This document shows, one piece after another, positions 1 through 7,165 of a stretch of DNA of 22,150 bases. The stretch comes from Collinsella sp. (GTDB taxonomy: Bacteria > Actinomycetota > Coriobacteriia > Coriobacteriales > Coriobacteriaceae): positions 1 through 22,150 of the forward strand of contig JAGZWV010000032.1 in NCBI GenBank assembly GCA_018378775.1, written 5' to 3'. The notes beneath the pieces were generated by a model. That model was given only the letters and a program-made list of their open reading frames with translations, searched no databases and was not told where the DNA came from. The first letter of the stretch is position 1, and each line of letters starts with the position of its first letter. The position numbers and the translations under genes are program-made.

Positions 1-291
1 CCGGGGCGGTCGGCCAGCGACCACCGGTACGGCTCAATCGTATAACCATGCAACGGAAAAGAGCCGCCCTTTCGGACGACTCAAACTGTAATGGGGCTAA
101 AAAGACTGGGGGAGTACATGAGCTGGTGAGTGAGAGCGTTGCTGAGCCAGTCGTTTGTTTCCAGACTGTGTATCCCCGTGTCGAAGGAGCCGTCTCGCGC
201 GCACGCCATGTTGTCAATGGGTTACAGTATGAACGGCGGCTATGTTTCCGCCAACGCACGAGAGGGTCGTCAACAAGGAGGATGCACGACG
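1..291. other. Left edge with no assignable gene; leader of the DUF1275 gene
   Basis: No protein family is recognisable here. Frame 1 closes with TAA at 43-45 and frame 2 with TAA at 89-91, so the end of an upstream gene could lie in the first 90 bases, but neither tail is recognisable. A weak hairpin at about 68-89 (GAGCCGCCC / GGACGACTC, two mismatches) has no T-run after it. At 118-129 a three-codon ORF (Met-Ser-Trp-stop) follows a GGGGGAG ribosome-binding-like sequence. The remainder up to the AAGGAGG at 275-281 is probably the 5' leader of the next gene. A GTG at 130 is in frame with that gene but has a poor context. Confidence 0.3.
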
Positions 292-1008
292 ATGCAGCGT
301 GCCAAACAGATATCGGAGTCCATCGAACTGGGCATTATCCTGGCGCTCGCCGGCGGCTTTATGGATGTGTATTCGTACATTGGGCGCGACCATGTTTTCG
401 CAAACGCGCAGACGGGCAACATCCTGCTTGTGGGCGTGAGCATCTCGGAGGGCAATTGGGCACTTGCGGGGCGCTACTTCTTCCCTGTGGTGTCGTTTGC
501 CGTGGGCATTATGCTTGCCGACCTGGTACACGAACGGTTTGGCAGCGTGATTCACTGGCGCCAAGTGACGGTGTTCTTTGAAGCCGTCATCTTGCTGGGC
601 GTGAGCTTTATCCCCGGTGGCGGTTACAACCTGCTCGCCAACTGCCTCACTTCGTTTGCCTGCGGCATGCAGGTCGAGAGCTTCCGCAAGATTCACGGTC
701 ATGGCATCGCTACGACCATGTGCATCGGCAACTTGCGCAACGCGCTGCAAAACGTGGACGATTACATCATCACCCACAGGCGCGGCTTTTTGGAAAACGG
801 CCTGCTGTACTTTGGCGTGATTTTTACCTTTGTGTTTGGCGCCGTGTTGGGCAACTGGTGTATTGAGCGCATGGGCCTGCACGCCATCGTCGTGGCGAGC
901 GTGCTGCTGTTTGTCGCGTTTGCCATCATGTTCATCGACCGCGAGCGCGACTTGCGTTTTCGCTGGAAGGTTGCGGCCGAGGCTTGGAAAGAGGGCTGTC
1001 GAAAGTAA
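292..1008 (+). CDS. DUF1275 (YoaK-type) integral membrane protein
   Basis: A 238-residue membrane protein of the DUF1275/YoaK family, whose biochemical role is unknown. Family hallmarks are visible: GGFMDVYSY at residues 21-29 in the first membrane helix, the F-x-N-AQTGN segment at 36-43, and the C-x-GNL segment at about 144-148. Hydrophobic stretches at about 12-30, 62-80, 92-126 (probably two), 168-190 and 196-214 suggest six or so membrane spans; the C-terminus is basic. I chose the ATG at 292 because AAGGAGG at 275-281 lies 10 bases upstream and the membrane domain begins at once. The alternative GTG at 130 would add 54 residues without family character. It is a single gene closed by a strong terminator. 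Family membership is secure; a transport role would be a guess. Confidence 0.88.
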   Translation: MQRAKQISESIELGIILALAGGFMDVYSYIGRDHVFANAQTGNILLVGVSISEGNWALAGRYFFPVVSFAVGIMLADLVHERFGSVIHWRQVTVFFEAVILLGVSFIPGGGYNLLANCLTSFACGMQVESFRKIHGHGIATTMCIGNLRNALQNVDDYIITHRRGFLENGLLYFGVIFTFVFGAVLGNWCIERMGLHAIVVASVLLFVAFAIMFIDRERDLRFRWKVAAEAWKEGCRK

Positions 1009-1014
1009 TCGAAT

Positions 1015-1050
1015 GCGGCAAAGGGGCTGTCCCTTTGCCGCAATATTTTT
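1015..1050 (+). terminator. Rho-independent terminator after the DUF1275 gene
   Basis: An 11-bp perfect stem (1015-1025 with 1031-1041) around the loop GCTGT is followed by AATATTTTT. It begins seven bases after the stop codon. The stem carries the core GGGGCTGTCCC, which resembles other palindromes in this window. Confidence 0.9.
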
Positions 1051-1058
1051 CATCATCT

Positions 1059-1074
1059 GTTGAAACGCTTTAAC
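1059..1074. promoter_or_regulatory. LacI/GalR-type operator candidate upstream of fucO
   Basis: GTTGAAACGCTTTAAC is a 16-bp imperfect palindrome with a central CG and six matched symmetric pairs, the usual shape of a LacI-family or catabolite (cre) operator. A partial second copy sharing AAAGCGTT in the opposite orientation lies at about 1107-1114, next to a possible -10 (TAGGAT, 1114-1119). The position, 100 bases before a sugar-catabolism gene, fits regulation by carbon source. No regulator gene is in the window, so which protein binds is inference. Confidence 0.4.
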
Positions 1075-1173
1075 AAATTTGACGTTCTCACGCGTTTTTC
1101 GTTTCAAAAGCGTTAGGATGGGACTCATAGCGTGGGGCGTAATGGGTGCCCCGCACACGATGGGAGGCTATCA

Positions 1174-2340
1174 ATGGCTAATCGTTTCGTTCTCAATACC
1201 ATCTCTTATCATGGTTCCGGCGCCATCAAGGAGATCCCCGGCGAGCTCCAGCGTCGCGGCTACAAGAAGATCTTCGTCTGCTCCGACCCCGATCTAGTCA
1301 AGTTTGGCGTTACCGCTAAGGTGACCGACGAGCTTGACGCCGCCGGTATCGCTTGGAGCCTCTACTCCGAGATTAAGCCCAACCCCACCATCCAGAACGT
1401 CAAGGACGGCGTCGAGGCCTTCAAGGCCGCCGAGGCTGACGCTATCGTGACCATTGGTGGTGGCTCCTCCATGGACACCGCCAAGGCTATCGGCATCATC
1501 ATCAACAACCCTGAGTTCGCCGATGTCCGCAGCCTCGAGGGCGTTGCTCCCACTAAGAACCACGCCGTGTTCACCATCGCTGTGCCGACGACTGCCGGTA
1601 CCGCCGCCGAGGTGACCATCAACTACGTCATCACCGACCCCGAGAAGGTCCGCAAGTTCGTGTGCGTCGACACCAACGACGCCCCCGAGGTCGCCGTCGT
1701 CGACCCCGATATGATGGCCTCCATGCCCGCCGGCCTGACCGCCTCTACCGGCATGGACGCTCTGACCCACGCCATCGAGGGCTACACCACCAAGGGCGCT
1801 TGGGAGCTCTCCGACATGTTCCACTTTGAGGCCATTAAACTGATCAGCGAGAACCTGCGTGACTCCGTTGCCGAGGCCAAGTCCGGTCAGCCCGGCTCCG
1901 GCCGCGAGGGCATGGCTCTTGGCCAGTATGTCGCCGGCATGGGCTTCTCCAATGTTGGCCTGGGCATCGACCACGCCATGGCTCACACCCTGTCCGCTCA
2001 CTACGATACCCCGCACGGTGTCGCCTGCGCCATGCTGCTGCCGATCGCCATGGAGTTCAACAAGCCTGTTTGCACCGAGCGCCTGGCCAAGGTCGCCGTC
2101 GCCATGGGCGTTGACACCACGGGCATGAGCACCGACGAGGCTGCCGACGCTGCTATCGCCGCCGTTAAGCAGCTTTCCGCCGACGTGAACATCCCGCACG
2201 TCTGCGAGGCCATGAAGGCTGACGAGATCGAGGTCCTGGCCAAGGACGCCATGGCCGACGCTTGCTTCCCGGGCAACCCGCGCGAGGCGACGCTCGACGA
2301 TGTCATCGAGCTCTTCAAGAAGATCTGCCCGGCTGCCTAG
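1174..2340 (+). CDS. fucO: Iron-containing alcohol dehydrogenase, lactaldehyde reductase (FucO type)
   Basis: A 388-residue group III iron-dependent alcohol dehydrogenase. FucO reduces L-lactaldehyde to 1,2-propanediol with NADH during anaerobic fucose or rhamnose breakdown in the cytoplasm. The sequence follows E. coli FucO closely from the N-terminal MANR onward, including NNPEFADVRSLEG (111-123), PTTAGTAAEVTINYVITD (138-155) and GQYVAGMGFSNVGLG (250-264). GGGS (95-98) is the nucleotide-binding loop. The metal ligands are all present: Asp195, His199, His267 and His281. The length matches the family. The ATG at 1174 has GGGAGG at 1162-1167; an earlier in-frame ATG at 1132 lacks a site. The gene stands alone between terminators with no fucose or rhamnose genes nearby, so the substrate is inferred from similarity. 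A generic propanediol or butanol dehydrogenase is the alternative. Confidence 0.88.
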   Translation: MANRFVLNTISYHGSGAIKEIPGELQRRGYKKIFVCSDPDLVKFGVTAKVTDELDAAGIAWSLYSEIKPNPTIQNVKDGVEAFKAAEADAIVTIGGGSSMDTAKAIGIIINNPEFADVRSLEGVAPTKNHAVFTIAVPTTAGTAAEVTINYVITDPEKVRKFVCVDTNDAPEVAVVDPDMMASMPAGLTASTGMDALTHAIEGYTTKGAWELSDMFHFEAIKLISENLRDSVAEAKSGQPGSGREGMALGQYVAGMGFSNVGLGIDHAMAHTLSAHYDTPHGVACAMLLPIAMEFNKPVCTERLAKVAVAMGVDTTGMSTDEAADAAIAAVKQLSADVNIPHVCEAMKADEIEVLAKDAMADACFPGNPREATLDDVIELFKKICPAA

Positions 2341-2393
2341 CTTAATTTGGTGCTCCTTCGCCCGTAGGCGTATGGTCTTTTGACTTGTCGATG

Positions 2394-2425
2394 GCCCCGC
2401 CGTGCTACGCACGGCGGGGCTTTTT
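2394..2425 (+). terminator. Rho-independent terminator of fucO
   Basis: A 12-bp GC-rich perfect stem (2394-2405 with 2409-2420), a TAC loop and TTTTT at 2421-2425, 54 bases after the fucO stop. This is a textbook terminator. Confidence 0.95.
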
Positions 2426-2501
2426 GTGCTGCGTCGATGCCCTGAGACGGGCAAAACCAAGGTGTACTGTCTGCTGTGGATAGGTGGTGCACTTCCCAGC
2501 G

Positions 2502-2540
2502 TGCATTTTTGGGAGTATTCAGCAAGCTCTTAAAAATGCA
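2502..2540. repeat. Long intergenic hairpin (inverted repeat)
   Basis: TGCATTTTTGGGAG at 2502-2515 pairs with CTCTTAAAAATGCA at 2527-2540, giving 14 consecutive pairs (two G-U) around an 11-base loop. It lies 75 bases after the fucO terminator and is followed by mixed sequence rather than a T-run, so it does not look like a terminator. It may be a dispersed repeat unit or part of an unrecognised RNA. Confidence 0.5.
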
Positions 2541-2826
2541 TAACGTTGTGAATAGGCCGTAGTGGCCCGCAGGCGCCCATCGACAGCCATTGTGAGCGGG
2601 CTATCGATGAGTGGAGGGGGTTGTTACTGAGTTTTTGCTTCGCGACGACCTGCAACACTGCTGTAACCGCGTCGTTTTGTCGTTCGCGATGGGGCCGTTG
2701 GGCCCACGGTGCTGAATAGTCCGTTTTTTGCACGGTCCAAGGTGGGGCACCCTGAGACGAAGCAAAAAGATGCCTCATTTCTATGCAGATACCGATAGGA
2801 TTTATGCAAGATTGGGATTGTAAGCC

Positions 2827-2894
2827 GTGCACGTGCACAAAACCGGTGCGGGGACGTCTGGAGTCGGCTCGGCTCCTGGGGCATTGCACGTGCA
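2827..2894. promoter_or_regulatory. Two copies of the palindrome TGCACGTGCA before the M42 peptidase gene
   Basis: The perfect 10-bp palindrome TGCACGTGCA occurs at 2828-2837 (extending to 12 bp, 2827-2838) and again at 2885-2894, 57 bp apart. The second copy ends seven bases before a probable -10 (TAAAAT, 2902-2907), a good position for a repressor or activator. The binding protein is unknown. Confidence 0.45.
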
Positions 2895-2901
2895 GAACGG
2901 T

Positions 2902-2907
2902 TAAAAT
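2902..2907 (+). promoter_or_regulatory. Probable -10 element of the M42 peptidase gene
   Basis: TAAAAT in the context GGTTAAAATCGG, 36 bases before the start codon. The same GGTAAAATCG context recurs before dnaE (17258). No good -35 is visible at the usual distance. Confidence 0.4.
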
Positions 2908-2943
2908 CGGGACTCGGTCTTAGTTTTACTTGGAAGGATGCAT

Positions 2944-3987
2944 ATGACTTCTAATATTGATGCTTCTCTAGAGGAGACGCTCTCCTATATCGCAGGACAG
3001 CTTAAGACGCTGACTTCTATCGCTTCGCCTACGGGGTTTACTCGTGCGGCTACTGATTATCTGATGGAGACGTTGCGCGATATGGGCTTTGGGCCCGATC
3101 GCTCCAATAAGGGCAATGTGCTCGTTGAGCTTGGTGGTGAGGGTGAGCCGCTCGTGTTGGCGAGCCATGTCGATACCCTGGGCGCCATGGTACGCTCCAT
3201 TAAGGACAATGGTCGCCTGCGCCCCACGACCCTCGGCGGGCACCAGTGGTCCACGGCCGATGGCGAGAACTGCACCGTCTACACGCGTGACGGCAATGTC
3301 TACACGGGCGTGGTCCTTAACACCGAGCCTTCGGCGCATGTGGCCGATGAGCCGGTCAAGACCATCGAGAAGAACATGGAGATCCTGCTCGATGAGAATG
3401 TCGACAGCAAGGACGATGTGCTCGAGCTGGGTGTTCAGACCGGCGACATCATCGCTATGGACCCGCGCACCACAGTGACGGAGAGCGGCTACATTAAGAG
3501 CCGCTTCTTGGACGACAAGCTGTCGGCCGCCATTTTGCTGGGCTTGGCGCGTGCCGTCGCCGCTGGTGAGGTGACGCTTTCGCGTAAGGTTTCGCTGCTC
3601 TTTACCGTGTATGAGGAGGTCGGCCACGGCGGTGCCTTTGTGCCGGCCGATACGCGCGAGATGATCAGCGTGGACATGGGCTGCGTGGGTGACGACCTGG
3701 GCTGCACCGAGCGTATGGTGTCGATTTGCGCCAAGGATTCGGGTGGTCCCTACAACTACGATCTGGTGACCACGCTGTCCAATATCGCGCGCGAGCTTGA
3801 GCTCGATTATGCCATCGACGTGTACCCGCATTACGGCTCGGACGTCGAGGCCACGCTCTCTGCCGGCTACGACATCCGTCACGGCCTGATCGGCCCCGGC
3901 GTGTACGCGAGCCACAACTACGAGCGCAGCCACATCGACGGCGTGCGCAACACCTACGAGCTCGTCCGCGCCTACGTACAGCGCTAA
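2944..3987 (+). CDS. M42 family metallopeptidase (glutamyl aminopeptidase/endoglucanase-like)
   Basis: A 347-residue cytoplasmic di-metal aminopeptidase of family M42, which trims N-terminal residues from peptides and normally forms large (often dodecameric) assemblies. Visible metal and catalytic residues: His75 and Asp77 in ASHVDTLG, the bridging Asp in FLDDK (190-191), the Glu pair 224-225 in YEEVGHGG, Asp244 in SVDMG, and His324 in SHNYERSH. The insert at about 85-180 corresponds to the family's lid subdomain. I prefer the ATG at 2944: GGAAGG at 2932-2937 directly abuts the ATG at 2938 (too close) but is six bases from 2944. It is a single gene after a long leader region. The family is secure; the exact substrate cannot be read from the sequence. 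Confidence 0.9.
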   Translation: MTSNIDASLEETLSYIAGQLKTLTSIASPTGFTRAATDYLMETLRDMGFGPDRSNKGNVLVELGGEGEPLVLASHVDTLGAMVRSIKDNGRLRPTTLGGHQWSTADGENCTVYTRDGNVYTGVVLNTEPSAHVADEPVKTIEKNMEILLDENVDSKDDVLELGVQTGDIIAMDPRTTVTESGYIKSRFLDDKLSAAILLGLARAVAAGEVTLSRKVSLLFTVYEEVGHGGAFVPADTREMISVDMGCVGDDLGCTERMVSICAKDSGGPYNYDLVTTLSNIARELELDYAIDVYPHYGSDVEATLSAGYDIRHGLIGPGVYASHNYERSHIDGVRNTYELVRAYVQR

Positions 3988-3995
3988 CGATGCAG

Positions 3996-4031
3996 CGGCC
4001 TCGGCTGATATGGCAGTACCGACCGAGGCCG
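3996..4031 (+). terminator. Hairpin after the M42 peptidase gene
   Basis: CGGCCTCGG (3996-4004) pairs with CCGAGGCCG (4023-4031) across an 18-base loop, followed by TCCTCTCT. It is T-rich but not a pure T-run, so this is a likely but imperfect terminator. Confidence 0.55.
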
Positions 4032-4042
4032 TCCTCTCTAAG

Positions 4043-4105
4043 TTGCGGTGAAATAGGGACTGTTTGGCGGTTTTAAACGCTTAAACAGTCCCTATTTCAC
4101 CGCAA
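4043..4105. repeat. 23-bp perfect inverted repeat between convergent genes
   Basis: Positions 4043-4065 and 4083-4105 are exact reverse complements (23 bp), with arms containing CGGTGAAATAGGGACTG, around a 17-base loop. It lies between the M42 gene (plus) and mnmA (minus). There is no convincing T-run on either side. The outer CGGTG / CACCGCAA ends match the element at 15130-15187, and the GGGACTG core resembles other palindromes here. It may act as a bidirectional terminator or be a REP-like dispersed element. Confidence 0.75.
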
Positions 4106-4123
4106 TTTATGAAGGGGATGGGG

Positions 4124-5224
4124 CTACTTAAGTGCGCCGGTCACCGTGCCGCCGCCGAGGACGATGTCGCCGCGATAGACTACAACGGCTTGGCCGGGGG
4201 CGATGGCTCGCTGCGGCTCGTCAAAAGTCAGTAGCATTTGTCCGTCGGCGCCACGTGTAAGGGTCGCTGCCTGATCCTTTTGATGGTAGCGGTGCTTGGC
4301 GCCCACGCGAATGCCGCCGGACGTGAGCTCTGCCTCCATGCGGTCGGCAGGGGCGCTCCAGATCCAGTCGTTGGCCGTGAGCGCTGTGGCCGTCAGGTCC
4401 TCGGTCTCGCCCAGGTGCACAGTGTTGTTGGCGGCATCGACGCCCGTTACGTACACGGGATGCGCCATCGCGACGCCCAGGCCCTTGCGCTGGCCGATGG
4501 TATAGCGCAACGCGCCGTTGTGGCGTCCGACTACGCTGCCGTCGCGCCATACAATATCGCCCGGCTCGGCGGCATGTCCGCAGCGGCGCTCGATATAGCC
4601 CGCGTAGTCGCCGTCTGGAATAAAGCAGATATCCTCGCTCTCGGCCTTCTTGGCGTTGATGAAGCCCTGCTCGGCGGCAATGCGGCGCACGTCGCGCTCT
4701 TTGTCCAGCCCAGCCAGCGGAAAGATCGTGCGTGCCAGGCGCTCCTGCGTGAGCGAATACAAAAAGTAGCTCTGGTCCTTCTTGGGGACTTCGCCGCGAT
4801 GCAGCTGCCAGGTGCCGTCGGACGCCTGGCTTGTTTTGGCGTAGTGACCTGTGGCGATGTAGTCGCAGCCCATATCCAGCGCCGCATCCAGCAATGCGCC
4901 AAACTTAATGTGGCGGTTGCAGATGATGCATGGGTTGGGCGTCAGCCCCTCCTGATAGGCGGTCACGAAGCGCTCGATAACATTGCGGTCGAAGGTCTGC
5001 TGCAGGTTAAGTACATGGTGGGGTATCCCCAGGCGCTCGGCGACGGCCTTTGCATCGGCGATGTCGCGGTCGACCTTACTCGTGCTCGTGACGGGATCGG
5101 GCGCGGGGCAGGTGAGGCGCATGGTGGCGCCGACACATTCGTAACCCTGGCTTTTGAGCAGATACGCGGTCACGCTGGAATCGACGCCGCCACTCATGGC
5201 GACGAGCACGCGCTTGTTGTGCAT
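4124..5224 (-). CDS. mnmA: tRNA-specific 2-thiouridylase MnmA
   Basis: A 366-residue ATP-dependent enzyme that replaces the 2-oxygen of wobble uridine 34 with sulfur in tRNAs for Lys, Glu and Gln. It activates the base by adenylation and takes sulfur as persulfide from a cysteine desulfurase chain. Seen: the PP-loop SGGVDSS (11-17), the nucleophile Cys99 in NPCIICN, the second catalytic Cys200 in SEDICFIPDG, KDQSYFL (149-155) and the C-terminal beta-barrel domain. Length is as usual. The ATG at 5222-5224 has AAGGAG nine bases upstream on the minus strand. No cysteine desulfurase gene is adjacent; cysK lies upstream on the same strand but is separated by a terminator. An insertion-like DPVTSTSKVDRD segment (43-54) follows the first motif region. 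Confidence 0.96.
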   Translation of the reverse strand: MHNKRVLVAMSGGVDSSVTAYLLKSQGYECVGATMRLTCPAPDPVTSTSKVDRDIADAKAVAERLGIPHHVLNLQQTFDRNVIERFVTAYQEGLTPNPCIICNRHIKFGALLDAALDMGCDYIATGHYAKTSQASDGTWQLHRGEVPKKDQSYFLYSLTQERLARTIFPLAGLDKERDVRRIAAEQGFINAKKAESEDICFIPDGDYAGYIERRCGHAAEPGDIVWRDGSVVGRHNGALRYTIGQRKGLGVAMAHPVYVTGVDAANNTVHLGETEDLTATALTANDWIWSAPADRMEAELTSGGIRVGAKHRYHQKDQAATLTRGADGQMLLTFDEPQRAIAPGQAVVVYRGDIVLGGGTVTGALK

Positions 5225-5252
5225 GGGGAGGTTCTCCTTGGTGGCATGTGGC

Positions 5253-5292
5253 CAAAAAAGAAAAGCGGCGCGGGAGGCTGGTTCCGCGCCGC
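5253..5292 (-). terminator. Rho-independent terminator between cysK and mnmA
   Basis: On the minus strand GCGGCGCGG (5292-5284) pairs with CCGCGCCGC (5273-5265) and is followed by TTTTCTTTTTT (5264-5254). It ends cysK transcription, but its T-run stops only about 30 bases before the mnmA start codon, so it also sits in the mnmA leader. A second perfect hairpin, GGGCGTCC/GGACGCCC, lies upstream at 5311-5330. Confidence 0.85.
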
Positions 5293-5296
5293 AGAC

Positions 5297-5305
5297 ATTG
5301 TAGCA
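5297..5305 (-). promoter_or_regulatory. Extended -10 candidate for mnmA
   Basis: The minus strand reads TGCTACAAT, an extended -10 (TGn-TACAAT). The same TGCTA form occurs before cysK (TGCTATACA) and before the YerC-like gene (TGCTACACT), which supports it. Transcription would start near 5290, inside the first arm of the terminator hairpin. No clear -35 is present. Confidence 0.4.
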
Positions 5306-5406
5306 AGTTCGGGCGTCCTGTGGGACGCCCTAATGAGATGGGCTCAGACTGCCGGGAGAGAGAGGAGACCGGCTCGTCCGTGGGCTCAACCTATGGGCGA
5401 CAGGCT

Positions 5407-6345
<939 letters not shown>

Positions 6346-6375
6346 GGTGAACCTCCAAAATGTTCAAATGACTGG

Positions 6376-6405
6376 ATACCGTGTGGTTTTACGGTGTGTA
6401 TAGCA
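6376..6405 (-). promoter_or_regulatory. cysK promoter (extended -10) with an overlapping inverted repeat
   Basis: On the minus strand TGCTATACA (6405-6397) is an extended -10 located 51 bases before the cysK start. Immediately downstream lies an inverted repeat, ATACCGT (6376-6382) with ACGGTGT (6391-6397), six of seven positions matching and an eight-base spacer containing AAAACCAC on the minus strand. A protein bound there would cover the transcription start, so this is the best candidate operator for the divergent Rrf2 regulator. Confidence 0.5.
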
Positions 6406-6534
6406 GCGAAACCCACAAACCTTATGGGTTGTTCGTTTTGCTGTTGGCAAGCATAGTAGACAGTAAAGCCTAGTAACGCAATAGGAAATAGAAGATTATT
6501 ACGAGTCGATTAACCATCTTGACCGGAACGGGTA

Positions 6535-6562
6535 TTTTCAAAACCACTTTTTCGGCTAGAAT
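6535..6562 (+). promoter_or_regulatory. Promoter of the Rrf2 gene, sharing AAAACCAC with the cysK operator
   Basis: TAGAAT (6557-6562) with TTTTCA (6535-6540) at 16 bp is a plausible promoter 36 bases before the start codon. Between the two boxes lies AAAACCAC (6540-6547), the same 8-mer found inside the cysK operator candidate. A site here would give autoregulation. Confidence 0.4.
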
Positions 6563-6598
6563 TTCTACGGACTAAATGACCGAAAGGCAGCACTATAT

Positions 6599-7027
6599 AT
6601 GTTGGTTTCTACTAAGGGCAGATATGCCCTGCGCGTTATGGTCGATCTGGCCGAGCACCAGGCGGCCGGTCGCATCCCGCTCAAAGAGATCGCGGCGCGA
6701 CAGGGGATTTCCGAGAAATATCTCGAGAACATCTTGGCTACGCTCGTACGTGCCAACATGCTCTCGGGTATGCGTGGCAAGGGCGGCGGCTACGTGCTCA
6801 CGCGCCCGCCCGAGCAGTACACGGTGGGCGAGATCTTGCGTCTGACCGAGGGCAGCCTAGCACCGGTCGCATGCCTGGACGGCGACTGCAAGGGCTGTTC
6901 GCGTTCGGACGAGTGCCCCACGCTCGACGTGTGGAAGAACCTGGACAAGCTCATCAACGACTACCTCGACGGTGTGACGCTCGATCAACTTGTCGCTCCC
7001 AACCATGGCTACGACTATGTCATCTAA
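6599..7027 (+). CDS. Rrf2 family transcriptional regulator (IscR/CymR-like)
   Basis: A 142-residue winged-helix DNA-binding protein of the Rrf2 family, whose members sense iron-sulfur status, cysteine supply or nitric oxide. The N-terminus MLVSTKGRYALRVMVDLA is typical; the recognition region is at about 28-48 and the wing at RGKGGGY (59-65). Cysteines 92, 97, 100 and 106 form C-x4-C-x2-C-x5-C, close to the C-x5-C-x5-C cluster ligands of IscR, so an Fe-S cluster is plausible. CymR, the cysteine regulator, has no such cluster. The gene is divergent from cysK over a 253-bp shared regulatory region, pointing to control of cysteine synthesis. ATG at 6599, with GAAAGG at 6582-6587. No isc or suf genes are in the window, so I give no symbol. 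Confidence 0.9.
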   Translation: MLVSTKGRYALRVMVDLAEHQAAGRIPLKEIAARQGISEKYLENILATLVRANMLSGMRGKGGGYVLTRPPEQYTVGEILRLTEGSLAPVACLDGDCKGCSRSDECPTLDVWKNLDKLINDYLDGVTLDQLVAPNHGYDYVI

Positions 7028-7095
7028 CCCACACCTGCATTTGGGGACGGGGTAGAAATGGTAGATTCTCTCGTCCTTTGAGACTTGACAAATAA

Positions 7096-7129
7096 GAAGG
7101 CCGCCCATTTTTTGCGATGGGCGGCCTTC
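7096..7129. terminator. Bidirectional terminator between rrf2 and the holin-like gene
   Basis: A 13-bp perfect stem (7096-7108 with 7117-7129) with an eight-base T-rich loop, followed by GTTTTGGG on the plus strand and TTATTTG on the minus strand. It serves two convergent genes. A weaker hairpin with the core GGGGACGGGG lies just before it (7043-7076). Confidence 0.85.
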
Positions 7130-7165
7130 GTTTTGGGTCGATATGACGGTTCGTATTGAACAGTT

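Larger units (their letters stand above)
2427..2901. other. 475-bp region without a supported gene
   Basis: ORFs in both directions are short and of unnatural composition, so I call no gene. What it holds: a 14-bp hairpin at 2502-2540, a second inverted repeat at 2578-2588 / 2599-2609 (CATCGA-x-AGCC with GGCT-x-TCGATG), a GTCGTT/GACGAC-rich segment at about 2640-2690, and two TGCACGTGCA palindromes close to the next promoter. Together these look like a structured or repeat-derived intergenic sequence rather than a decayed gene. Confidence 0.5.

Noticed and set aside
130..291. GTG at 130 as the start of the DUF1275 protein
   Set aside because: The added 54 residues carry no family character, while AAGGAGG sits correctly before the ATG at 292.
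48..581. 177-residue plus-strand ORF overlapping the start of the DUF1275 gene
   Set aside because: It is out of frame with the clearly conserved DUF1275 protein, has an Arg/Cys-rich artefact composition and lacks a ribosome binding site.
1294..2460. 388-residue minus-strand ORF opposite fucO
   Set aside because: Gly/Val/Asp-rich mirror translation of a highly conserved dehydrogenase gene.
2530..2889. 119-residue minus-strand ORF in the gene-poor region
   Set aside because: No ribosome binding site, no recognisable domain and a composition typical of non-coding sequence; it overlaps several inverted repeats.
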